From Enchytraeus crypticus (Eukaryota > Annelida > Clitellata > Enchytraeida > Enchytraeidae): 64,000 bases of DNA. Under the pieces are notes generated by a model. That model searched no databases and had not been told where the DNA came from. It was given only the letters and a program-made list of their open reading frames with translations. Position 1 is the first letter of the stretch; every line of letters starts with the position of its first letter. Shown here piece after piece: positions 55,637-64,000 of the stretch. The stretch is taken from assembly GCA_905160935.1 (NCBI GenBank), contig CAJHZI010000441.1:124001-188000 (forward strand), read 5' to 3'. A program made the position numbers and the translations under genes.

Positions 55637-58261
55637 ATGAGTGCGATAAATGCACTAATGATCGAGACAGTAAATAGCGATACAAAGTCCCTCATGCAAC
55701 AACAAGAGATTAGAGGTAAAGAAGAGTCTGAAGAACAAACGTCTGACTCTAAGCCGAACTATTCCCGTGCTCTGACAAACGATCCTGTGTGTGGTTTGCC
55801 AGAAGAGTTTTATTCTTCTATTAAAGAAATAGAAAATAATGGTGTTTTATACAATCCATTGCCGAAAGAATCTCTGGTAGAAACTTGTCAGTGCTGTTGT
55901 AAGCTTAGACTAAGTACAAAATCAGAATTCGAAATTTGCAGATCAAATACAGAAAATCCTCATTTCAGTTTGACCTCTGACCTCGTGAAGCTCCAGATGG
56001 ATAAATCAGGAAAGGATTCATCAGAAGCTATCCATACAACTTGTGCAAATTATTCTCCGCCTGCGAACATGACCAAGAACACCTCTGCCACAAAACCGGA
56101 TCAGTTTGAAAACAGTCTCCAGTTAGATGGAAGAAATTCATCGATGGAACATACTTACACTCCGGCAGAACTGGAACCTCTGCCACCTAGTGATAATGGG
56201 ACTCTGGAAGAAGTTTCAGAGGAAAGGCTGAGGATGATGTACGAGAGATCGGTAGCTGAGAGGTTACAAGAAGAACTTGATGCCAGAGTAGAGATGAGAC
56301 GGCACGTCGAGATACTGACCATGTGCTCAAAATTTAGTCTTAACTTAGACAGTCCAGCGTTGAGCCAGAGACAGATTAAAGAAAATAAACCGCTAGGAGA
56401 AAGAGAATCAAGTGACTCGATTCAAAATGCCACAAATCCTTACGAGGCAAATATAGGCGAACAACCGGAAATAGAAACAAGTGACCCTGTGCAAAACACT
56501 CGCAAAATGGAGAAGACTAATTCTATATCTCTCTCTTCAGTGGTTAGACATTCAACTGATTGCTTTGATCAAACCTTATCAGTTGATGTTAGCGACGAGT
56601 GGATTCCACTCAAAGATGACAACTTGATTTCCTCTGAGAGGACACAACTGTCTAATCAGAAATCAGCTTCATATGATAACCGTGCCAAACTCGAAGGCTT
56701 CCAGAGCCTTCTCAAAAGAGTCCATACACCCGGATCACGTCCGGCAGAGGATAGGACTGATCCTGGCTACATGTTGAGATCGAGATCTACTGAAGAGATA
56801 TATGGGAGAAACTATCAGCATGATTCTCTTCCTGCCTCAGTTGATCCCAGGACTAAATGCTTAGATGATAGATTAATAATTCGTAGTTTAACAATTATAT
56901 GTGGAAATGAAGAGGAAAGCGGAAGACAGAGAAGAGTGGGGGCGTTATATACCATGGACCTGCCAGTAGGCAATGCACTAAGAGATAAAGAGAGTTTAAA
57001 AATCTTGCCCGGAGGTCACAGTGTCGAACCTCGCTGCGAGTGTCTCAATGAATGGACTAATAACTGTGATTTGCTTGAAGATTTCGGTGCTTCTCAGCCA
57101 GATTCTGATGAAAGTCGTAAAACGACAGGTTCTAAACAACTTTGCAACAGCAACAAAGCAACAGATTCTGAGCAACTTAACAGCAAAAAATTAACAGATT
57201 ATGAGAAACTAAGCAACAATAACAAAACAATAGATTATGAGCAACTTAACAGCAACAAAGCAACAGATTATGAGCAACTGATCAACAGCTGCGAAACAAC
57301 AACTTCCGTGCAAATTAACAATTTCAAGAAAGAAACAAATTCCGGGTTAATTAGTCTCAGCTACAACGCAATCGGTTCTGTGAAGATTAACAACAGCTAT
57401 AGGACAACAGATTTAGGACAACCGGACAACAACAACTACGACAGTAAGGATTATAGCTGCTCTCGTGGTTTGCTCGAGGTAACTGAACGATCTGACAGTG
57501 CTCAACAATCTGTTGCTACAGTTTCATCAGATAATTCTGATTTAGACCTTCGCGTCTTCTCAACTCTTCCCGATAATTTCTTAGAGTTCCGTCGCGACAT
57601 GGATTCCACTTCCAGATCTCCTAATCCAAGCGAAATCGACGATTCCGCAAAGATTTCCGGTTTAGATATTCAGCCTGTGAGTTTAGGTGGGAAATCTTCA
57701 TGTAATTTAGAATCAGTGCATGAAAGTGGCTACTCAAGTACGGAGAGTTCAACCAGGTTCAGTCACCTTAAGTCCATAAGAGCTCGCTCGGCTGTGGCTC
57801 GGTTCTGTTCACCCCTCTATAGCGAGACTGACGAAAACGACGACGAAGTGTTTGTTGCTATGCCAGATGATGCGATAAATCTTTATAGCTGTGATAATTT
57901 GCTGAGCGTCACCAATAATCGCAATGAAGTGAAGAAAAGAAAGAAGGATTTCGATGACGACGAAGTATTTGTATCAGATGAACTTTCAAAGGTTCGTCAG
58001 AACAACGGCTTAGAGGAAGGGCAAGGTAAGAAGGTGGCATCAGATAGCATGAAGAGAGACGAAAGCAACGGAAAACTGCCAGATTTAGTGTCACTCACAG
58101 TTCGTTCATCGAGCCTCCAAGCCTGCACGAAAGCAATGCGACCTATAACATTAGAGTGCAGACAACAACAACAACAAAATCGTAAATTTAAACCATTGCC
58201 TCTAGCTACCGACCTCCAGCTTTCAACTTCCGGCATCAGGCAGAAAGCGCTAACCTACGAG
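55637..58261 (+). CDS. Unrecognised large protein, exon 1 (875 codons)
   Basis: Open from ATG 55637 to a consensus GTAAGA donor at 58262, phase 0. The previous in-frame stop is at 55610; an AG at 55623-55624 leaves room for an upstream exon. The protein is polar and Ser/Asn/Glu-rich, mostly likely disordered. Visible parts: a Cys cluster ETCQCCCKLRLS (about residues 80-91); a charged helix SEERLRMMYERSVAERLQEE ... MRRHVEILTMCS (about 195-235); nine degenerate repeats of 11-13 residues with TDYEQLNSNKA consensus (about 494-600); and two acidic DDEVFV motifs (about 735 and 775). Residues about 409-453 derive from a LINE 3' end. I do not recognise the family; a cytoskeletal scaffold is only a guess. 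Confidence 0.8.
56861..56995 (+). mobile_element. LINE 3' end incorporated in a coding exon
   Basis: From TTAGATGAT through TATGTGGAAATGAAGAGGAA, GAAGACAGAGAAGAGTGG and CCATGGACCTGCCAGTAGGC to a degenerate AGAGATAAAGAGAG tail, the sequence matches the (GA)n-tailed LINE end at 49318-49448 (reverse strand); over the best 84 bases I count 8 mismatches. The host frame here reads ICGNEEESGRQRRVGALYTM, whereas the LINE frame would read VEMKRKAEDREEWGRYIPW and stop. The insert therefore contributes coding sequence in a foreign frame. Confidence 0.85.
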
Positions 58262-59018
58262 GTAAGAACGAGTTTACTTTATAATATTTTGCATTGTTTA
58301 TGTGATTTAGAGACTACAGTCTCTGAATTAACCTCTTTCTGTTAAATGATCAATACGTTTGCAAACTAGCGTAAACTTTAGGAATAATTGTAGTGATTGA
58401 TTGTTTGATAGCTTGAACCATTGAGCACTAGACGACCTTCTAACTACCACTAACAGTCAACGAGCAGTGAATTTGTTACAATTACTAGTATTTAAGTCCA
58501 AACATAAGCAAAGCTTAGAGGCTCATGATTGAAGAATACCTTGAACATAAATAAACTACAGGTGCTGGGGAGACTTTGGTATTTACACAAAGATGTTTTT
58601 GTATCTACAATTGGTTCGTGCTTGAATTATTTCACTTTAAAGCAATCAATACTGGCGTAAATTAATGAGTCAATTAATTCTGGGGTAACTTAATTAGTCA
58701 ATCAATGCTGGCTTAATTCCGATATAACTTATTAGTTAATCAATAGTGGTTTAGTGTTATTGTATTCGCTTTGCAATTGTCGATCATCAATGATGCTTAG
58801 AATTAACAATTGAGAAGACTAAGACAAAAATTGTTGCGGGGACGTCCCTGACATCATCCTTGGATGAGGAAACGGTCGTTAAACCTTTATTATCATTATT
58901 ACTATTAAAATAAATTCAAATATAATATGTAAAAATTCTTAAAGGAATATCGAAACAGTCAGATATTAATACCCATAGACAACGCAACAATGCTACTTTC
59001 TATTAATTTATTCTTCAG
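58262..59018 (+). other. Intron 1 of the third gene
   Basis: From the GTAAGA donor to the acceptor TTATTCTTCAG. It holds a dispersed repeat copy at 58833-58895 (GGGGACGTCCCTGACATCAT, GGATGAGGAAACGGTCGTTA). Nothing else is seen. Confidence 0.7.
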
Positions 59019-59150
59019 AATATGGAGATGGATTGGAAATCAACATCAGTGGAATGGACTGGAGAGGATGACCTGGAGGAGAGGCAACTGGAAGATATCA
59101 GACGTCGACAGGTGGATCTGCTTCTAAGAGCGATCAAAGACAGAAGAAGG
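59019..59150 (+). CDS. Unrecognised large protein, exon 2 (coiled coil)
   Basis: Acceptor AG 59017-59018, donor GTTTGT at 59151, 44 codons, phase 0 at both ends. It encodes MDWKSTSVEWTGEDDLEERQ, then LEDIRRRQVDLLLRAIKDRR, a charged helix. The phase match with the exons on both sides is the main support. The reading runs on into a CT tract if the donor is ignored. Confidence 0.75.
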
Positions 59151-59160
59151 GTTTGTTGTT

Positions 59161-59163
59161 TCA

Positions 59164-59217
<54 letters not shown>

Positions 59218-59370
59218 GTCCCTCTCTCCTCTCTGTCTCTCTCTCTCTGTCTATCTCTCTCTTTGTCTCTCTCTCTGTGTCTTTCTATGTCTCTCTCTCT
59301 CTCTGTCTCTTTTTCTCTCTCTCTCTCTGTCTCTCTCTCTCTCTCTCTTTCTCTCTATTGTTTTTCACGC
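59161..59370. repeat. CT-rich tract in intron 2
   Basis: (CT)n with TGTCTC interruptions. The long Ser/Leu frames through it are artefacts. Confidence 0.9.
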
Positions 59371-59764
59371 AATCAATCAACAAACCTCAGGCAATGCAAT
59401 GTTTACACTTAATGTAGCATTTATTTTGGGAAAACATTGGTCCAGGGGGATTCTCTATGTATTCCTTCGTAGTTCTTACGATACGCGCAGTTTACGGTTG
59501 ATTTATTTTTCAATGGCCCAGAAAATTGGCGTATATATGAGAGACACTGCATCTCTCCTACAAGTTACGTTGCTAGTTACGTTGTTGTTGTTGTTTGCTC
59601 TCATGATTTGAGTGCAGCCAATGAAGAGAGTTTGTTCATTCCTGTCGAATTCGCACTATAAAGTCCTCTAGAGACAATATCCTTTATTTGAACAACTGTC
59701 TTCATCTTTCTCTTCTAATGTCGACATATTACAATTTTGTCTTCGACTACAATGAAGAGTTCAC

Positions 59765-59765
<1 letters not shown>

Positions 59766-59803
<38 letters not shown>

Positions 59804-59911
59804 GTGAACTGCCTACTGGCAGGTCCATGGTTTATAACGGCTCAACTTTTCCCTGTCTTCCGCTTTCCTCTTCATTTCCACATACGCGTGGGTCTTTAAA
59901 TCATCTAACAT
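59766..59911 (-). mobile_element. LINE 3' end, (GA)n-tailed family
   Basis: On the minus strand MLDDLKTHAYVEMKRKAEDR, then KPWTCQ and TAG, then GCAGTTCACTAAGAGAGA. This is the copy closest in its 5' half to the piece inside the coding exon at 56.9 kb, and it lies in an intron of the same gene. Confidence 0.75.
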
Positions 59912-60323
59912 AACTAAATCACTTCCTCTATGCTTCTATCTATGCATTGTATTAAAAGCATTTAACTGGAGTGTTTTGTTTTTCTGATTTACAAAGAAAT
60001 TCAAAGCTATAACCAGAGCACCCTGCAAGCCATACAGAACTCGGTTCTGTTCTCTGGAAAATCCACTAATTGCCGACACGTGTTTTAGCTGGGCCAGTAT
60101 TCGAGCATGCAATACTTGGCTTTGATAAAGCAAATGTACAACGCTATCTCGAGTGGCACTGTTTCTCTCTCGTTCAGATTTGATAAGCTTGGTCGATGAT
60201 TTTTGACGTTAGTTCTGCGTGATATCGTAGCGGGTTTTTTAAATCAGTAGTTCTCTCTCCCCCCTCTCTCTCTCACACTCACTTACTCATCCTCTCTCTA
60301 TTATACATGTATATGTATATACA

Positions 60324-60326
<3 letters not shown>
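59912..60326. other. Unassigned intron sequence
   Basis: Contains a short CTCTCCC-type tract at 60251-60300. No supported exon. Confidence 0.5.
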
Positions 60327-60370
<44 letters not shown>

Positions 60371-60506
60371 CTGGTAAAGCTAATGTTAGCGTCAGTTTCC
60401 TCACTCGAAAGCGATGTCAGTGACTGGCGAGCCCAGGATTTGAACCCCGCACATACTGATCCACGGTCGAGTATCTTACCGACTTCGCTACTGGCTCCAG
60501 CCAGTT

Positions 60507-60544
<38 letters not shown>

Positions 60545-60650
60545 TATGTGTATATATATATATATATGGGTTATATATATATACATGTATATATATATAT
60601 TCACTATATATATATGTATATATATATATATATTAATATATAGTCATATA
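60327..60650. repeat. TA-rich microsatellite hosting a SINE
   Basis: (TA)n at 60327-60369 and irregular ATATACAT/TATATATG sequence at 60505-60650 flank the family A SINE. Confidence 0.9.
60370..60504 (-). mobile_element. tRNA-derived SINE, family A, near full length
   Basis: The minus strand reads TGGCTGGAGCCAGTAGCGAA (A box TAGCGAAGTCGG), GGTTCAAATCCTGGGCTCG (B box), GAGTGAGGAAACTGACGCTA and AGCTTTACCAGC. It is embedded in a TA microsatellite. Confidence 0.92.
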
Positions 60651-60744
60651 TTTTATACACTCTACTACTCATATACAGTTATTTACAGTTTTATATTTAA
60701 CATATTTAACTTGTGAAAGTATTTACCTGACTCACTGGGTGTAG

Positions 60745-60939
60745 ACTCAGTTGGAGATAGCGAGAGAGAGGAGAGAGTTAGAGCTGAGAGAGAGACAGCA
60801 CTGTGAGACCCAGCAACTCTTGATCAGCAGTGGTTCCTCCTCAGAGGTGGCCGATCTTGTTGCTCTTCTTCATCAGGAGCGAGTGGCTCTAGATAACCAG
60901 TGGATACTCTTCAATGATCTCAAACTACATCTCTTGGAG
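60745..60939 (+). CDS. Unrecognised large protein, exon 3 (coiled coil)
   Basis: Begins after GTAG (AG 60743-60744) or, in the same frame, after CTCAG (start 60751); the pyrimidine tract is weak. Donor GTGAGA at 60940. It encodes LEIARERRELELRERQHCET, QQLLISSGSSSEVADLVALL and HQERVALDNQWILFNDLKLH. Two amphipathic helices are joined by a Ser-rich turn. Phase 0 at both ends. Confidence 0.75.
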
Positions 60940-61655
60940 GTGAGATAGAGAGAGAGATGTTTCATTTTCACAAAATTTCACAGAGTAATGAACAATTTGA
61001 ACAGGACGAAAAAATTCAATAATCAATATCAGAAACTCAATAGTAAGTGCATTAAGTCCTGCAACGGCAAAAAGGTGCACTAGTAATTGAAAAAAACTAG
61101 GCCATTAAGGAGGATGCAAGGCGTCTTATCTAGTTGAACACTCAGTTTTCATTCTAATATGATTCTAGTATAGTTTTCCATTAAAAGACTTTGAGAGAGC
61201 CTACATCGTTTACAAATTATTATACATAATCATTTTTATAGATAGACAAAATTTAAATTAACGATGAGGTGAGGAAAATGAAGAATAATAGCAATGTTAA
61301 TATTATTCAATAACAGAAGTCTAAATAAGATTTCATTTTAGTAAATAGTAACACTACAGTATATATAGTATAAAATAATATTAGTTATTAGTAATTTTGG
61401 AATATCTTAAACTACATTGGCCTAATATTTTTTTATCGTTAGTTAATATGTAAGAAAGAGTGTTTAATTTTTTAATTTAGACTAATGTATATTTAATACA
61501 GATTTAATATTTTGTTATTGTCTCTTGTTTTAATAGTTTCTAATTATCACATGCCATAAGATTGTGCCTTCATGCTTTACTATTTGTTTTTATCACGTGA
61601 TTTAATTATTTTTATCTTTTTTGACATTATATTGTTATTTCATGTTAACAATCAG
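60940..61655 (+). other. Intron 3 of the third gene
   Basis: AT-rich, without recognised repeats, ending in the acceptor TTAACAATCAG. Confidence 0.6.
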
Positions 61656-61733
61656 CTGGAGTCGAGAAGGTTCGAGGCTCAAGAATCTCAACAACTTTCT
61701 CTCTCTCATCAGTATGCGAGGCTTATGCTCAAA
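61656..61733 (+). CDS. Unrecognised large protein, exon 4
   Basis: Acceptor AG 61654-61655, donor GTTAGT at 61734, 26 codons, phase 0. It encodes LESRRFEAQESQQLSLSHQY and ARLMLK, continuing the helical segment of the previous exon. Confidence 0.7.
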
Positions 61734-61919
61734 GTTAGTTACTTGTATAACTTACTCTTTAGTTTTCTAATTAACTTTTATTAGTAAAAATATACTTTAT
61801 TAGCTTTATTTTAAATTTTTATAAATGATTTAAACCATGCACGTGTATTGAGATAGCTGGAAGACAGTGCAGCGGAAACATGCAATTAAAAGAAAAGAAA
61901 TATCAGCTACGAGATATCT

Positions 61920-61925
<6 letters not shown>

Positions 61926-61966
<41 letters not shown>

Positions 61967-62285
61967 TGATCATTTATTTGTAACTGAATGAAAATATACA
62001 CGAAGTGCATACAACTAGTGAGAAAACTGATCTTATTGCATGCTCCATCATATTGTAACAGCTTATTGTATGCACCAGCATATTATAGCAGCTTATTGTA
62101 TGCACCAACATACTGCAACAGCTAATTGTATGCACCAGCATACTGTAGCAGCTTATTGTATACACCAGCATATTGTAGCAGCTTATTGTATACACCAGCA
62201 TATTGTAGCAGCTTAATGTATACACCAGCATATTGTAACAGGTTATTGTATGCACCAACATATTGTAACAGCTTATTGTGTACAC
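61926..62285. repeat. GA tract and 30-bp minisatellite in intron 4
   Basis: (GA)n at 61926-61962. At 62039-62285 about eight copies of a 30-bp unit, AGCTTATTGTATGCACCAGC then ATATTGTAAC, with TATACACC and TATTATAGC variants. Frames of 60-100 codons through it are artefacts of the 30-bp period. Confidence 0.9.
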
Positions 62286-62371
62286 TAAAAGCTCCTAATG
62301 AGAGATATTTAAATTAAAGGAATGCATCACAGATGGTTCACTTGGAAAAGAGTAACTGTTCCATTGTTTAG

Positions 62372-62498
62372 GTACAGAAAGATCGAGACTTGGGAACCTC
62401 TCTACCGGATTCTTTTCAATCTGTTACACTAGAGCGTAATAAATCTGACAGTGCGTCTCGCGCAACATCAAGCTCTGATGCCAAGCGTCCTAGTCAGC
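62372..62498 (+). CDS. Unrecognised large protein, exon 5
   Basis: Acceptor TTGTTTAG (AG 62370-62371), consensus donor GTAAGT at 62499; phase 0 in, phase 1 out. It encodes VQKDRDLGTSLPDSFQSVTL, ERNKSDSASRATSSSDAKRP and SQ. The coiled coil ends and a Ser-rich linker begins. The gene continues beyond; no later exon is recognised before the window ends. Confidence 0.75.
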
Positions 62499-62654
62499 GT
62501 AAGTTTGGTATTTCTGTCTAATTTAGATGAAGAAGACGAAACCACAACGCGTGATTTCGACTGTTGCATGAATGTTAGAATCTCTATACAGACGAGGATT
62601 CTGTTTGATTTAAAATGTTATGATGGACTGAACCGGTGCCTTGTTGGTATGTTT

Positions 62655-62795
62655 CTAGACTGCGGATCAGTAGGTGCAGGGTACAACTCCAGAGCTAACT
62701 GCATATACTACTGATATACTGTCGAACATGACCCTGAAGTTAAAACATACAATCGAGCAAGAAACTGACGTTAAATTTGGCTTTAGCCCTTTGGT
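62655..62795 (+). mobile_element. tRNA-derived SINE, family A variant
   Basis: CTGCGGATCAGTAGGTGCAG, then a decayed B box GGTACAACTCC, and AGAAACTGACGTTAAATTTG with TGGCTTTAGC at the end. About 15 bp are inserted before the core relative to other copies. Confidence 0.65.
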
Positions 62796-63199
62796 TTAAA
62801 ATAACATTGAAAACAATTTTCGCGTGCCTCTTTTCCGTGAGACTATGAATAGATGAAGACAACGGGAAACTACTGCAGATGCACTTCTACTGTCTTTGAT
62901 TGTGTGAGTCACATAATTTATGAATCATGCTGGAAAAGAGCAATCAGTCGATACTTTCGGGTGATCACTAGAGGCTTAATAGTCTAGTGCGCTAAACAAT
63001 ATCTTCACAAAAATATATTGTGTAAAGTATACTGCAAACACTTTCATTCAATTAAAAGAATCGCAAACTATCATCACTGACTGAATGCTCACGCAGTCTG
63101 AAATTATTGGAAATATTTCCGGCGATATTTTGCTTGCTTGACAAACCTCTTGACTCATTAAACTGAAATTATCAATTATGGTTTATATCTATCACTCTA
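62796..63199. other. Unassigned intron sequence
   Basis: No supported exon or repeat. It separates a SINE from a LINE fragment. Confidence 0.5.
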
Positions 63200-63656
63200 T
63201 TGTATGATAAGGCTGGGAAACCAGTTCAAGAGGATTTTAAAATAGAAGAAGAGAATATCATTGAAGACGATGAAAGGGGCCCCGATTTAATGAAGGAGGA
63301 AATTTATTCTGCAATTAACAGTATGAAGAAGGGGAAGGCAGCCGGAATAGATGAAATCCCAGCAGAATTCTTGAAATTGTTGGAAGGAGATTGAATTAAC
63401 TCAAAAAGTTAATGGAGGTATGTATGGAAGTGTACAGTACAGGTATTTGGCCAGACGACTTCACCAAGTCAATGATGATTCCAATTCCCAAAAAGCCAAT
63501 GCTGTGGAGTGTTCGGATTACAGAACAATCAGCTTACAAGGTTGTAGCATTTCGTCGCTGCTGTTTAACATTTACGCTGAAGCAATGATGGAGGAAGCCA
63601 TGGAAGACTTTGAAGACGGAATAAAAGTAGGAGGGAATTTGTTACAAGATGTACGA
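63200..63656 (+). mobile_element. LINE fragment: N-terminal part of the reverse transcriptase domain
   Basis: The frame gives EEIYSAINSMKKGKAAGIDE then IPAEFLKLLEGD, a classic RT-upstream motif (KAxGxDxIPAE). It is broken by a stop at 63392-63394 and a frameshift; the continuation in another frame gives AVECSDYRTISLQG. It then jumps to GCSISSLLFNIYAEAMMEEA, the RT block normally found well over 100 residues later, so a large internal deletion has occurred. The catalytic YADD is not reached. Confidence 0.88.
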
Positions 63657-63866
63657 TCCATCACTCTTAAAAAATACCGAATGTTTATCCGTTAGGCAAT
63701 TTATTCAATTTCCCGTGAAAAATCCAGTGAATGTTCTAAATTTTACTCTCAGATCAGCGCTGCCGGGAATCGAACCCACGAGAGTTCAATTCACCTCAGG
63801 ATCTGTCATTAAACTTCAAGACGTTAGCTGACGCTTTTAACCATAAGGCTATTGTGACGTTCAATT
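63657..63866 (-). mobile_element. tRNA-derived SINE, family B, following the LINE fragment
   Basis: On the minus strand GTTCGATTCCCGGCAGCGCT (B box), GATCTGAGAGTAAAATTTAG and ATTGCCTAACGGATAAACAT. It begins where the LINE frame loses similarity, so it either inserted into the LINE or marks its broken edge. Confidence 0.8.
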
Positions 63867-64000
63867 CGCAAAATTAAATTCTCTAGGGAGGAATAACACG
63901 GGATAAGAGAAGCGCCTCACAGTTTAGTCCTCTGCTGATGGTGCCTTCGGAATTCTAATCTCCTCTAACAGTATCCACTAAGATTAACAGAATAGACTTT
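63867..64000. other. Unassigned sequence to the window end
   Basis: No gene or repeat family recognised in the last 134 bases. Confidence 0.5.

Noticed and set aside
60400-60504. tRNA genes at family A and B copies
   Set aside because: A and B boxes are present but stems do not pair through and copies share long non-tRNA tails; they are SINEs.

Overview
The window is animal nuclear DNA: AT-rich, intron-rich and densely filled with retroposons and tandem repeats. A methyl-end (omega) fatty acid desaturase gene is present. This family is known from many invertebrates (cnidarians, molluscs, annelids, rotifers, some crustaceans) and is absent from vertebrates, so I infer a marine or aquatic invertebrate. 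I cannot fix the phylum.

Three host genes are supported, all on the + strand, each split into exons with consensus splice sites and matching phases. (1) At 310-9836 lie the last four recognised exons of an I-kappa-B family ankyrin protein that most resembles Bcl-3; its 5' end lies before the window. (2) At 43203-46587 is a complete four-exon methyl-end desaturase of 387 codons with all three histidine boxes. (3) At 55637-62498 are five exons of a large unrecognised protein: an 875-codon Ser/Asn-rich exon, then charged coiled-coil exons. It runs past the last recognised donor at 62498.

About 10-43 kb holds no convincing host gene. It contains TAG/TAA satellites (14-17.5 kb), five different minisatellite families almost end to end (23.2-31.2 kb), and fragments of LINEs and a pogo-like transposon. 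SINEs of several kinds recur across the window: two tRNA-derived families (called A and B here), a 5S rRNA-derived family, and a family that shares its 3' tail with a LINE. A 1.87 kb hAT-like element with an 8-bp target duplication sits at 52.7-54.6 kb.

The most striking observations are these. (i) A tandem array in desaturase intron 2 repeats the 3' splice site plus the start of the exon that encodes the first histidine box. It has 14 copies, 12 with an AG, and every upstream copy leads to a stop codon. (ii) Tandem duplications also lie next to acceptors in the Bcl-3-like gene and in desaturase intron 3. (iii) A LINE 3' end lies inside the 875-codon exon and is read in a non-LINE frame. (iv) A 46-nt segment has been copied into a TA tract of the hAT element. 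The three genes have no evident functional link; they are simply neighbours.
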